Assembly (NCBI RefSeq): GCF_006540305.1
Contig: NZ_BJOR01000001.1
Location: forward strand, 1,488,001 to 1,552,000
From: Streptomyces sp. 6-11-2
GTDB lineage: Bacteria; Actinomycetota; Actinomycetes; Streptomycetales; Streptomycetaceae
DNA: 64,000 bases
Direction of reading: 5' to 3'
Positions 54,506 to 63,281 of the stretch are shown here, in pieces (position 1 is the first letter of the stretch; each line of letters starts with the position of its first letter). Under the pieces are notes generated by a model that had not been told where the DNA came from, searched no databases, and worked only from the letters and a program-made list of their open reading frames with translations. The translations under genes were made by a program, and so were the position numbers.

Positions 54506-55627
54506 TTACCGCGCCAGCCAGTCGGACCACTTCGGGATGACCTGCTCCTGGTTCTCGGCCCACCAGGCGTTGTCGAGCTTGAGGGCCTGCGCCTGGCGCT
54601 CGGGGGTGGAGGTGAGGTACTCCGCCGCGGCCGCGTCGACCTTGGGCTTGGCGTCGGAGTTGACCGGCGAGTACGAGGTCAGCTCGGTGAGCTTGGCCTG
54701 CTGGTCGGCGCCCAGGTAGTAGTTGATCAGCGCCATGGCGGCCTTGGGGTTCCTCGCGCCCTTGGGCACGGCGAGCGAGTCCGCGACCGGCATGAACTGG
54801 TTCCACTGCGGAGCGAACTTGGCACCGTTCTTCACGGCCGAGTAGGCGCGGCCGGTCCACACCATCGCCATGGAGACCTCACCCGACTCCAGCAGCTGCT
54901 GGGAGCGGGCGCCGGTGTCCCAGAAGACCAGCGAGGAACGCACGCTGGTGAGCTTCTTCAGGGCCCGGTCCACATCGAGCGGGAAGAGCTTGTCGGGGGC
55001 GACCCCGTCCGCGATCAGCGCCGCCTCCAGCGGGCCGGGTGCCGCGTCCGAGGGCACGCCGGGGATGGCGCGCTTGCCGGGGAACCTGGTGGTGTCGAAG
55101 AAGTCCGCCCAGCTCTTCGGCGGATTGTCGCCGAACTTGGACGTGTCGTACATCAGGACCATGCCGTACGTCATGGCCGGCACCGAGCACTTGCCCACCA
55201 TCTCCTTGGGCAGCTTCGAGGTGTCGACGACGGCGGTGTCGAGCGGCATCAGCAGCTTGCCGCACTGGCGTTCGGCCCAGATGGAGTCGGTGTCCACCAC
55301 GTCCCAGGTGACGTTCTTGGCGTCGACCTGCGCCTTGAGCTTGGTGTAGTCGGTGGGTCCGTCGGAGAGCATCCGCGCGCCGGAGTCCGTGGCGAACGGC
55401 TTGACCGCGGCCGACTCCTGACCGTCCTGGTAGATGCCGCCGTAGGAGGCGAAGGTGAGGGTGACGCCGTCGAGCGCGCCCTTCTTCACCTGGCCGGCCG
55501 TGGCCGGTCCGGGGCCGAGGTCGACGTCGGCGGCGGCCGGGCCGGTGCCGGCGCAGCCGGTGAGGGTCAGCAGCAGGGCGCCGGCGGCAGCGGCACACCC
55601 CATGATTTTACGTGATATTCCGGGCAT
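54506..55627 (-). CDS. potD: Polyamine ABC transporter substrate-binding lipoprotein (PotD-like)
   Basis: A 373-residue lipoprotein. The signal peptide has the lipobox LTGC (cysteine at about 25) and the mature protein follows the spermidine/putrescine-binding fold: LTFASYGGIYQDGQESAAVK (about 58-77), WDVVDTDSIWAERQCGKLLM, SWADFFDTTRFPGKRAI, and YSPVNSDAKPKV. The ATG 55627 has GGAGG 6 nt upstream; an in-frame start at 55714 would add a stretch without signal character. This is the first structural gene of the operon; the regulator gene ends 225 bp upstream. The PotD-like assignment is by family; putrescine, spermidine or a related cation is the expected ligand. Confidence 0.9.
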   Translation of the reverse strand: MPGISRKIMGCAAAAGALLLTLTGCAGTGPAAADVDLGPGPATAGQVKKGALDGVTLTFASYGGIYQDGQESAAVKPFATDSGARMLSDGPTDYTKLKAQVDAKNVTWDVVDTDSIWAERQCGKLLMPLDTAVVDTSKLPKEMVGKCSVPAMTYGMVLMYDTSKFGDNPPKSWADFFDTTRFPGKRAIPGVPSDAAPGPLEAALIADGVAPDKLFPLDVDRALKKLTSVRSSLVFWDTGARSQQLLESGEVSMAMVWTGRAYSAVKNGAKFAPQWNQFMPVADSLAVPKGARNPKAAMALINYYLGADQQAKLTELTSYSPVNSDAKPKVDAAAAEYLTSTPERQAQALKLDNAWWAENQEQVIPKWSDWLAR

Positions 55628-55791
55628 GACTGCCTCCAAGGAGGACGGTGAAGACACAAGGGGACCGAGAGGGCACGGCGCGGAGGCGCGCGGCGGCGAA
55701 GTCCGCGCGGGCATGGCGCGGTGGTACGCCGCGCGGCGGAGGCGCGGTGAGGAGGTGCGGCGGCGCCGCGGGCAGGAGCGGGGAGGGATCG

Positions 55792-55839
55792 CGGGTGGTG
55801 AGGGGTACGGGTGGTGAGAGGTACGGGTGGTGAGGGGTC
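55792..55839. repeat. Three tandem copies of a 16-bp G-rich unit
   Basis: GGGTGGTGAGGGGTAC is repeated at 55792, 55808 and 55824 with single-base changes, in the gap between the HTH-cupin gene stop and PotD. It is in the leader of the transport operon if that is read through from the regulator gene. Confidence 0.6.
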
Positions 55840-55852
55840 CGGACGGGGCGGG

Positions 55853-56443
55853 TCAGTCCGGGGTCGGCGGGCTGATGATCCAGAGGATTTCGGCAGGCGC
55901 CTCGTGGCGGTTGACCACGCGGTGCGGCGCCGAGGAGCGGTATTCGATACTGTCGCCGGCCTCCAGGTCGTGGGCCTGGCCGTCGAGTTCGACCCGCACG
56001 GCGCCGCTGATCACCAGGAGGATCTCCTGGGAGTCGCCATGGGTGTAGGCGTCGTCACCCGTGGAGGCGCCCGGGTCGAACTCGCCCGCGTACACCTCCA
56101 GATGGCTGAGCGGACGCTGCGAGATGAGGAACTTGCGGCTTCCCGGGGCGGTTTGCAGCATCGGCCGGTCGGCCCGCCGCACCACCCTCGGACCCGGCGT
56201 GCTGTCCTGGTCGAACAGATCGGCCACGGTGAGGCCGAGCGCCGCGGCGATCCGCCGCAACATCCCGATGGAGGCGTTCGCCTGCCCGCGTTCCAGCTGG
56301 CTGAGGAACCCGGGGCTGGCCTGGGCGGCCTCCCCCAGGGCCCGCAGGGACATCCGCCGCATCGTCCGGTACTCCCGGACACGGACCCCCAACGCCGCGT
56401 CGGCGGCGGCGTCGGAGGGGTCCGGAGTTGAGCGATCAGTCAT
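55853..56443 (-). CDS. XRE-cupin transcriptional regulator (PuuR-like)
   Basis: A 196-residue regulator with an N-terminal helix-turn-helix (VREYRTMRRMSLRALGEAAQ, then SPGFLSQLERGQANASIGML, about 21-60) and a C-terminal cupin (about 115-190: GDSQEILLVISGAVRVELDG, then DLEAGDSIEYRSSAPHRVVN). This two-domain form is shared by PuuR, the putrescine-responsive repressor of E. coli. It is the first gene of the minus-strand polyamine set and is preceded by a perfect palindrome with GAACA half sites, so autoregulation and control of the Pot operon by polyamine are likely. The ATG at 56443 has no strong ribosome binding site. Confidence 0.88.
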   Translation of the reverse strand: MTDRSTPDPSDAAADAALGVRVREYRTMRRMSLRALGEAAQASPGFLSQLERGQANASIGMLRRIAAALGLTVADLFDQDSTPGPRVVRRADRPMLQTAPGSRKFLISQRPLSHLEVYAGEFDPGASTGDDAYTHGDSQEILLVISGAVRVELDGQAHDLEAGDSIEYRSSAPHRVVNRHEAPAEILWIISPPTPD

Positions 56444-56465
56444 GAGTGAACACCTGATGCGTCTT

Positions 56466-56486
56466 CAGCGAACACTTTGTTCGCTG
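56466..56486. promoter_or_regulatory. Operator palindrome of the XRE-cupin regulator
   Basis: Perfect 9-bp arms CAGCGAACA and TGTTCGCTG around CTT, 22 bp upstream of the regulator start, with a further GTGAACA half site at 56446. PuuR of E. coli recognises a TGAACA-containing sequence, which fits. Confidence 0.6.
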
Positions 56487-56561
56487 ACGTGATACGGACC
56501 GTACGCTCAGGTGACCTGCCGCACAAGCCCCTCCTTCCGCCGTCACCGGAACGTGATCCCG

Positions 56562-57797
56562 TCACGAGAGGCCCTGGACGGCGTCCCGCTCGACCGGGCA
56601 GCTCATGCAGCGCGGGCCGCCCCGGCCCCGGCCCAGTTCGCTGCCGGGGATCTCGATGACCTCGATGCCCTGCTTGCGCAGATGGGTGTTGGTGGTGGCG
56701 TTGCGCTCGTAGGCGACGACGACGCCGGGCTCGACGGCGAGGACGTTGCAGCCGTCGTCCCACTGCTCGCGCTCGGCCGCGTGCACGTCCTGGGTGGCGG
56801 TCAGGACCCGGATCTCACTCAGCCCCAGCGCGGCCGCGATCGCGCGGTGCATATGCTCCGCGGGATGGTCGGTGACCTTCAACTCCTTGTCCTCGGAGCC
56901 CGGTTCGATGGTGTACGAGCGGAGCATGCCGAGCCCGGCGTACTGGGTGAAGGTGTCGCCGTCGATCATGGTCATCACGGTGTCGAGGTGCATCACGGCC
57001 CGCCGCTTGGGCATGTCGAGCGCGACGATCGTCCGGGCCGATCCGGCGGCGAACAGCTTGTGCGCGAGCATCTCGACGGCCTGGGGCGTGGTCCGCTCGC
57101 TCATGCCGATGAGCACGGCGCCGTTGCCGATCACGAGCACGTCCCCGCCCTCGATGGTGGACGGGTAGTCGGCCTGCCCCTCGGACCACAGGTGGAACGT
57201 CTCTCCCCGGAACAGGGGGTGGTAGCGGTAGATCGCCTCGAAGTGGACGGTCTCGCGCTGCCGGGCGGGCCAGCGCATGGCGTTGATGGACACGCCGTCG
57301 TAGATCCAGGCGGAGGTGTCGCGGGTGAAGAGGTGGTTGGGCAGCGGCCCGAGCAGGAAGTCGTCCAGCTCCATGGCGTGGAAGCGCACGGACGTCGGCT
57401 CCTCGTGGGCGGCCAGGAACTCCCGCTTGGTCATGCCGCCGACGAGGACCTCGACCAGTTCGGCGGCGGGCAGGGTCTCGAAGGCGGCCCTCAGGTGATC
57501 GGTGGCGAGCGGCCCGTACTCCTTCTCGTCGAAGACGCGGTCCAGGACGAGCGAGCGGGCCGACGGGATCTCCATCGCCTCGGTCAGCAGATCGCCGAAG
57601 AGGTGCACGGCGACCCCGCGGTCGCGCAGCACGTCGGCGAACCCGTCGTGCTCGGCACGCGCCCGGCGCACCCACAGCACATCGTCGAAGAGGAGGGCGT
57701 CCTTGTTGCTGGGGGTGAGCCTTTTGAGCTCGAGATCGGGCCGGTGCAGGATGACGCGGCGCAGCCGCCCGGCCTCGGAGTCGACATGGAATCCCAT
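56562..57797 (-). CDS. arcA: Arginine deiminase
   Basis: A 411-residue arginine deiminase, converting arginine to citrulline and ammonia. Guanidino-group modifying enzyme landmarks are all visible: [13 protein letters not shown] (about 157-169), [12 protein letters not shown], the catalytic histidine in [13 protein letters not shown] (about 267-279), and the nucleophile in [10 protein letters not shown], cysteine 397. The start ATG 57797 gives the standard [11 protein letters not shown]-terminus and has GGAGG upstream; a longer frame from 57851 does not resemble the family. It would work with the ornithine carbamoyltransferase at 38097, from which it is separated by the biosynthetic-looking set, GH84 and the polyamine operon. 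Confidence 0.95.
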   Translation of the reverse strand: MGFHVDSEAGRLRRVILHRPDLELKRLTPSNKDALLFDDVLWVRRARAEHDGFADVLRDRGVAVHLFGDLLTEAMEIPSARSLVLDRVFDEKEYGPLATDHLRAAFETLPAAELVEVLVGGMTKREFLAAHEEPTSVRFHAMELDDFLLGPLPNHLFTRDTSAWIYDGVSINAMRWPARQRETVHFEAIYRYHPLFRGETFHLWSEGQADYPSTIEGGDVLVIGNGAVLIGMSERTTPQAVEMLAHKLFAAGSARTIVALDMPKRRAVMHLDTVMTMIDGDTFTQYAGLGMLRSYTIEPGSEDKELKVTDHPAEHMHRAIAAALGLSEIRVLTATQDVHAAEREQWDDGCNVLAVEPGVVVAYERNATTNTHLRKQGIEVIEIPGSELGRGRGGPRCMSCPVERDAVQGLS

Positions 57798-57964
57798 GCC
57801 TCCATCCTGGCCAACGGCAGCCGGTTTCACCCACCGCGCACCTGTTTCCACGGCCTCCTTTTCTCGTCACCTTGACGAGAGGAAGGAACTCCTACGGCGC
57901 TCGGGGCAGGGACCACCGGGGCCCGGGAGCGATCCCCCGGGCCCCGCCCCGGCCGAGGGCCCCC

Positions 57965-60517
57965 TCACAGGCGGGGGTCCACCGGCTCCGACTCCAGCGC
58001 CAGCACGCCGAACACCGCCTCGTGCACCCGCCACAGCGCCTCGCCGTCGGCCAGGCGGTCCAGGGCCTCCAGACCGAGGGCGTACTCGCGGATCGCGAGG
58101 GAGCGCTTGTGGTGGAGGAAGCGGCCACGCAGGCGGGCGAGGTTGTCCGGGCGGGTGTACTCGGGACCGTAGATGATCCGCAGGTACTCCCGGCCGCGGC
58201 ACTTGATGCCGGGCTGCACCAGACGGCCCTCCTTGCCGCGCACCAGAGCGCCCAGCGGCTTGACGACCATGCCCTCGCCGCCGCGGCCCGTCATCTCCAG
58301 CCACCAGTCGACGCCCGCCCGCACCGACTCCGGGTCGGACACGTCGACGTACAGGCGGCGGGTGGTCTGCAGCAGACCGGTGGCGTCGTGCTTCACGAGC
58401 CGGTCGAGCAGCGCCAGTTGCCCGTCGTGCGGCAGCCCGGCCAGGCTGCGGCCCCGCACGGCGAGGATCTGGAACGGTGCCAGGCGGACGCCGTCCAGGC
58501 CGTCGGTCGGCCAGCAGTAGCGACGGTAGGCGGCCGTGAACGCGGCCGCGTCGGCGGCCCGTTCGCGCTGGCGGCCCAGCAGGTCCGTCACGTCGACACC
58601 GCGCGCCGCGGCGCCCTCCAGGGCGGCCAGCGCGTCCGGGAACACCGCGCCGGAGGCCGCGCCGACCGCCGCGTACTGCGAGCGCAGCAGCCCGGAGGCC
58701 TTCAGCGACCACGGCATCAGCTCGCAGTCGAGCAGCAGCCAGTCGGTGTCGAGGTCCGCCCACAGGCCCGCCTCGGTGACCGCCGTGCGCAGCCGGCCGA
58801 GTATCTCCTCGGTGACGGAGGAGTCGTCGAAGAAAGGGCGGCCGGTGCGGGTGTAGAGGGAACCGGTCGGGCCGTCCACTCCGAACCGCCTGCGTGCCGC
58901 CTCCGCGTCCCGGCAGACCAGGGCCACCGCCCGGGAGCCCATGTGCTTCTCCTCGCACACGACCCGGTCCACCCCGTCCTCCCGGTACTGGGCGAACGCC
59001 TCTTCCGGGTGCTCCAAGTAGCCGTCGGCCCTCGAAGTCGCCGTCGGCGCCATGGTGGGCGGCAGATACGGAAGCAGCCGCGGGTCGACGGCGAAGCGGC
59101 TCATGACCTCCAGGGCCGCCGCCGCGTTCTCCTCGCGCACCGCGACCCGGCCGGCGTGCCGGGTCTCGACGGCCCGGCGGCCGTGCACGTCACCGAGGTC
59201 CAGCGGACGGCCGTCGTGCCCGCCGGGTGCCTCGGTGCGCAGCGGCCTGGCCGGCTCGTACCAGACCTGCTCGGCCGGTACGTCGACCAGCTCCCGCTCC
59301 GGCCAGCGCAGCGCGGTCAGCTTGCCGCCGAACACCGCGCCGGTGTCGAGGCAGATGGTGTTGTTCAGCCAGGTGGCCTCCGGGACCGGGGTGTGGCCGT
59401 AGACCACGGCCGCCCGGCCGCGGTAGTCCTCCGCCCACGGGTAGCGCACCGGCAGGCCGAACTCGTCCGTCTCCCCGGTGGTGTCGCCGTAGAGCGCGTG
59501 CGAGCGCACCCGGCCGGAGGTGCGGCCGTGGTACTTCTCCGGCAGGCCGGCGTGGCTGACCACCAGCCGCCCGCCGTCGAGGACGTAGTGGCTGACCAGG
59601 CCGTCGATGAACTCCCTCACCCGCGCCTTGAACTCCTCGCTCTCCCCCTCCATCTGCGCGATGGTCTCGGCGAGTCCGTGGGTGGGCTGGACCTTGCGGC
59701 CCTTGAGGTGGCGCCCGTACTTGTTCTCGTGGTTGCCCGGCACGCACAGCGCGTCGCCCGCCTCGACCATGGACATCACCCGGCGCAGCACACCCGGGCT
59801 GTCCGGGCCGCGGTCGACCAGGTCGCCGACGAAGACCGCGGTACGGCCCTCGGGGTGCGCCCCGTCGGCGTAGCCCAACTTGGCCAGCAGTGCTTCCAGT
59901 TCGGCGGAGCAGCCGTGGATGTCGCCGATGATGTCGAACGGGCCGGTGAGCTGGGTGAGGTCGTTGAAGCGCTTCTCGGTGACGACCGACGCGCTCTCGA
60001 CCTCGTCGACCCCGCGCAGCACGTGCACCTTGCGGAAGCCCTCGCGCTCCAGGTGCCGCAGCGCGCGCCTCAGTTCGCGGGTGTGCCGCCGGATCACCCG
60101 GCGCGGCATGTCGGCCCGGTCGGTGCGGGCCGCGTTGCGCTCGGCGCACACCTCCTCCGGTACGTCGAGCACGATGGCGATGGGCAGCACGTCGTGGCTC
60201 TTCGCCAGGTCGATCAGCCGGCGCCGGGCGTCCTGCTGCACGCTGGTGGCGTCGACGACGGTGCGGCGGCCGGCCGCCAGGCGCTTGCCGGCGATGTAGT
60301 GCAGCACGTCGAAGGCGTCGCGGGTGGCGCCCTGGTCGTTCTCGTCGTCGGAGACCAGGCCGCGGCAGAAGTCCGAGGAGAGGACCTCGGTGGGCTTGAA
60401 GTGGCGCCGGGCGAAGGTGGACTTGCCCGAACCGGAGGCGCCGACAAGCACGACGAGGGAGAGGTCGGTCACGGGCAGGACGCGTCCTCGTCCTGTGGGG
60501 CTCTGTGTCTCGGTCAT
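57965..60517 (-). CDS. pnkp: Bacterial polynucleotide kinase-phosphatase-ligase (Pnkp)
   Basis: An 850-residue three-domain RNA repair enzyme. The N-terminal kinase has the P-loop GASGSGKST (26-34) and phosphorylates 5'-OH ends. The central metallophosphoesterase (about 190-450) has GDIHG (198-202), GDLVDRG (231-237) and GNHE (261-264) and removes 2',3'-cyclic or 3'-phosphates. The C-terminal third is an adenylyltransferase/ligase with the AMP-accepting lysine in CEEKHMGS (about 490-497), GEGMVVK and the final basic motif. Pnkp alone is poor at sealing and needs Hen1, encoded directly upstream with an ATGA overlap. The pair repairs tRNA or other RNA cleaved by ribotoxins and makes the repaired end resistant by 2'-O-methylation. 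Confidence 0.95.
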   Translation of the reverse strand: MTETQSPTGRGRVLPVTDLSLVVLVGASGSGKSTFARRHFKPTEVLSSDFCRGLVSDDENDQGATRDAFDVLHYIAGKRLAAGRRTVVDATSVQQDARRRLIDLAKSHDVLPIAIVLDVPEEVCAERNAARTDRADMPRRVIRRHTRELRRALRHLEREGFRKVHVLRGVDEVESASVVTEKRFNDLTQLTGPFDIIGDIHGCSAELEALLAKLGYADGAHPEGRTAVFVGDLVDRGPDSPGVLRRVMSMVEAGDALCVPGNHENKYGRHLKGRKVQPTHGLAETIAQMEGESEEFKARVREFIDGLVSHYVLDGGRLVVSHAGLPEKYHGRTSGRVRSHALYGDTTGETDEFGLPVRYPWAEDYRGRAAVVYGHTPVPEATWLNNTICLDTGAVFGGKLTALRWPERELVDVPAEQVWYEPARPLRTEAPGGHDGRPLDLGDVHGRRAVETRHAGRVAVREENAAAALEVMSRFAVDPRLLPYLPPTMAPTATSRADGYLEHPEEAFAQYREDGVDRVVCEEKHMGSRAVALVCRDAEAARRRFGVDGPTGSLYTRTGRPFFDDSSVTEEILGRLRTAVTEAGLWADLDTDWLLLDCELMPWSLKASGLLRSQYAAVGAASGAVFPDALAALEGAAARGVDVTDLLGRQRERAADAAAFTAAYRRYCWPTDGLDGVRLAPFQILAVRGRSLAGLPHDGQLALLDRLVKHDATGLLQTTRRLYVDVSDPESVRAGVDWWLEMTGRGGEGMVVKPLGALVRGKEGRLVQPGIKCRGREYLRIIYGPEYTRPDNLARLRGRFLHHKRSLAIREYALGLEALDRLADGEALWRVHEAVFGVLALESEPVDPRL

Positions 60518-62091
60518 GCCGCCGTCGCCTCCTTCACACTGGTGTCCTTGGTGTCCTGGGTGTCCTGGGTGTCCTGGGTGTCCTGGGTGTCCTGGGTGTC
60601 CTGGGTGTCCTGGGTGTCCTGGGTGTCCTGGGTGTCCTGGGTGTCCTGGGTGGTCCCGAGGGTGAAGACGGCCATCTGGGTGGGCGGTCCGACCTCGGGG
60701 TCGTCGGGGCCGATGGGACGGAACTCGACGTCGTAGCCGTGGCGTTCGGCCACGGTGTGCGCCCACTGGCCGAACTCCTCGCGGGTCCACTCGAAGCGGT
60801 GGTCGCCGTGCCGTGCGTGCCCGGCGGGGAGGGTCTCCCAGCGGACGTTGTACTCGACGTTCGGAGTGGTCACGAGCACGGTGCGGGGGCGGGCGGCACC
60901 GAACACCGCGTACTCCAGGGCGGGCAGCCGGGGCAGGTCGAGGTGCTCGATCACCTCACTGAGCACGGCGGCGTCGTAGCCCTTGAGCTGCTTGTCGGTG
61001 TAGACGAGCGAGCCCTGCCGGAGCGTGACGCGGGCGGACTGCCGCTCCCCCATCCGGTCCAGCTTCAGCCGCCGGGCGGCGATGGTGAGGGCCCGTACCG
61101 ACACGTCGACGGCGACGATCTCGGTGAACCGCGCGTCCCGCAGCAGCGCCTGCACCAACTGGCCCTGCCCGCAGCCGAGGTCGAGGACCCGGGCAGCACC
61201 GCGCTCGTGCAGCGCCGCGACGATCGTGTCCCGCCGCCGCACGGCCAGCGGCGTCGGCTTCTCCTCGGTCCCGGTCTCCTCCGCCACGGCGTTGTCGAGC
61301 TCATCGACCCCGCTGTCGTCGGCCTCGGCCAGCCGCACCAGCTCCAGTCGCTCCATCGCCTCCCGGGTCAGCGACCAGCGACGCGAGAGGTAGCGGCTGG
61401 TGATCAGCTTCTGTTCCGGGTGCTCGGGCAGCCAGCCCTCGCCCGCCCGGAGCAGCTTGTCGACCTCGTCGGGTGCGACCCAGTAGTGCTTGGCGTCGTC
61501 GAGGACGGGGAGCAGGACGTAGAGGTGGCGCAGCGCCTGGGCAAGGGTCACCGCCTCCGACTCCAGCACGAGCCGGACGTAGCGCGAGTCGCCCCACTCG
61601 GGGAACTCGGCGTCCAGCGCGACCGGTTCGGCGCTGACCGTCCAGCCGAGCGGTTCGAACAGGCGCTGTACGAGGGCGGGGCCGCCGCGGGCCGGGAGCG
61701 CGGGTACCTCGATGCGCAACGGGCGTGGATGGGACGGGAGTTCGGGCCGCGCGTGGCACACCCCGCGCAGCGCGCTGGAGAACACGGCGCTCAGCGCCAC
61801 GGCGAGCAGCGAAGAGGCCGCGTAGGGGCGGTCGTTGACGTACTGCGCGAGCGCCGCGTCGGGGGCGCCGCCGCGTCCCTTGCCCTTGCCCCGCCGGACC
61901 AGGGCCACCGTGTCGACCTCCAGCAGCAGCGCCGCCGTGCAGCGCTGATCGTCCGCCTCGGGGTAGAGGACGTGCGCGGTGCCGTAGGAGGTGGAGAACG
62001 CCTGTGACTTGCCCGGGTGCTTGTGCAGCAGGAAACCGAGGTCGGTCGCGGGGTGTTCGGACGTGCCGGTGGTGGTGATGGTCAGGAACAT
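60514..62091 (-). CDS. hen1: 3'-terminal RNA ribose 2'-O-methyltransferase Hen1
   Basis: A 525-residue Hen1. The N-terminal half (about 1-260) is the bacterial Hen1 domain that activates Pnkp ligation (for example FLTITTTGTSEHPATDLGFL and SRRWSLTREAME). The C-terminal half is a SAM methyltransferase with VLDLGCGQGQL at about 305-315, SEVIEHLDLPRL and the metal-binding region around DHRFEWTREEF. The start at ATG 62091 was set by family N-terminus and a GGAGAGG site. Residues 482-517 are a 12-unit (Gln/Lys)-Asp-Thr repeat that other Hen1 proteins I know of lack, followed by an eight-residue end overlapping the Pnkp start. The repeat is in frame and so only lengthens the tail. Confidence 0.94.
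   Translation of the reverse strand: MFLTITTTGTSEHPATDLGFLLHKHPGKSQAFSTSYGTAHVLYPEADDQRCTAALLLEVDTVALVRRGKGKGRGGAPDAALAQYVNDRPYAASSLLAVALSAVFSSALRGVCHARPELPSHPRPLRIEVPALPARGGPALVQRLFEPLGWTVSAEPVALDAEFPEWGDSRYVRLVLESEAVTLAQALRHLYVLLPVLDDAKHYWVAPDEVDKLLRAGEGWLPEHPEQKLITSRYLSRRWSLTREAMERLELVRLAEADDSGVDELDNAVAEETGTEEKPTPLAVRRRDTIVAALHERGAARVLDLGCGQGQLVQALLRDARFTEIVAVDVSVRALTIAARRLKLDRMGERQSARVTLRQGSLVYTDKQLKGYDAAVLSEVIEHLDLPRLPALEYAVFGAARPRTVLVTTPNVEYNVRWETLPAGHARHGDHRFEWTREEFGQWAHTVAERHGYDVEFRPIGPDDPEVGPPTQMAVFTLGTTQDTQDTQDTQDTQDTQDTQDTQDTQDTQDTQDTKDTSVKEATAA
60541..60648. repeat. 9-bp minisatellite, 12 units, in the 3' end of hen1
   Basis: One GGTGTCCTT and eleven identical GGTGTCCTG units run without interruption from 60541 to 60648. 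On the coding strand they read as (CAG GAC ACC)n, Gln-Asp-Thr. Perfect identity of eleven units indicates recent slippage expansion, and copy number is likely to vary between strains. The array ends 24 bp from the Pnkp start. Confidence 0.95.
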
Positions 62092-62360
62092 GCGGAGGGC
62101 CTCTCCGGCTGGATGGACGACTGCGGAGCCGTGTACGCCAAAGCCCCCGAGGACGGTGATCCCGGGGGCTCGGCAGGACGACGCCCTCACCTTCGCACAG
62201 GGGTCCGGACCTGTGCCTTCCAATATTCACCGGCCACCACCCCACGGCCGGGGCATCGTTGTCGGGAAACAGGAGAAGAGGCGAGACAGCCGGCATCGGG
62301 ATCAGCCGGGCCGAGCCCGTGGCACGGGGTGCCGGTGCGAGACCGTCCGGGAGGCGATCA

Positions 62361-62861
62361 GTGGTGGAGTGGATGCCCCGCGAGGAATGGGTGAGGACTC
62401 AGCCGCAGGCGCTCCTCGCCGCGTGTGTGGTGGTGCTGGACGGCGACGGCCGCGTCCTGCTCCTGCGCTACGGCCCCGGTCAGCCGATGGCGGGCGGTTG
62501 GTGGCTGCCCGGCGGGATGCTGGACCACGGCGAGGACCCCTGGGCGGCGGCCCGGCGGGAGATGCACGAGGAGACGGGCATCGAACTCGGGCCCGTGCCC
62601 CGGCTGCTCGGCATGGACCACCGCGTGGACGTACTAAGCACCGGCCCGGTCCTGGACTGCTTCTTCTACGGCGGCACGCTCCCCGGCGGCTCGCACACGA
62701 CCATTCGGCTCAGCGCCGAGCACGACCGGCACGGCTGGTTCGCCCCTGCCGATCTGCCCGGCACACGGCTCGCCGCCGGGGCCCGGACCCTCACCGCGCT
62801 GCACGAGGCGGCGCTGAACGCCACGGTGGTGTGCCTGCGGGAGGGCGAGCCGTGGGTGTGA
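62361..62861 (+). CDS. NUDIX hydrolase
   Basis: A 166-residue NUDIX protein. The Nudix box is complete: GGMLDHGEDPWAAARREM followed by HEETGIEL (GX5EX7REUXEEXGU), residues about 57-82. The fold around it (LLAACVVVLDGDGRVLLLRY, then LDCFFYGGTLPG) is normal. Such enzymes hydrolyse nucleoside diphosphates linked to another moiety, but the substrate cannot be read from the sequence. The GTG 62361 was chosen for GGGAGG with 6-nt spacing; GTG 62364 and ATG 62373 are alternatives. It is divergent from hen1, with about 270 bp between. Confidence 0.85.
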   Translation: MVEWMPREEWVRTQPQALLAACVVVLDGDGRVLLLRYGPGQPMAGGWWLPGGMLDHGEDPWAAARREMHEETGIELGPVPRLLGMDHRVDVLSTGPVLDCFFYGGTLPGGSHTTIRLSAEHDRHGWFAPADLPGTRLAAGARTLTALHEAALNATVVCLREGEPWV

Positions 62862-62881
62862 CGCCCGGCCCGCCCAGGCCG

Positions 62882-63110
62882 CTAGTGCTGTGACCGGAAG
62901 GGTTCACCGGCTCGCGGCGCCCGGCACGGCACTCCCCCAGCCTTCGGCCGGGGGTACCCCCACGCCGCGTTGTCGCATCACCCGAGTACATCCAGTGCGC
63001 GGGCAATGCTCCGCCTTGCGATGTTCCCCCACTGCCTGAACGGCGTGGGAGGTGCCCCCGGCACCGGACGCCGCGAGCTTCCCGGCAAACCTTTCCGGCC
63101 ACAGCACTAG
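62882..63110. mobile_element. 229-bp MITE-like element
   Basis: The stretch begins CTAGTGCTGTGACCGGAAGG and ends with its near-exact complement (CCTTTCCGGCCACAGCACTAG end), 23-bp terminal inverted repeats with two mismatches. No reading frame in it looks coding. The inside contains CACTCCCCCAGCC...GGGGGTACCCCCAC, a motif I recognise as scattered in Streptomyces genomes next to insertion sequences. CTAG at both tips may be the duplicated target. It fills most of the 420-bp gap 62862-63281. No matching transposase is in the window. Confidence 0.6.
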
Positions 63111-63281
63111 ATGATCGATTCCAAGGGGTAGTTGCGGCTGCGGGGTCCAATGAGCCTTTCCGGTTCCTGTGTTCGGCGATCTCCGTGGGAACAACCAGGT
63201 CCGGTTGACGGCCCTCCTCTGGGACAGTCGACGGGAGTAGATACTGGCCCTCAACGCAGGCACGGATGAGGAGCACAACCA

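Noticed and set aside
60541..60648. 9-bp repeats as a possible CRISPR array
   Set aside because: Units are contiguous without spacers and encode an in-frame tail of Hen1.
57872..60736. 954-codon plus-strand frame opposite Pnkp
   Set aside because: It is the antisense shadow of a GC-rich gene with all kinase, phosphatase and ligase motifs on the minus strand.
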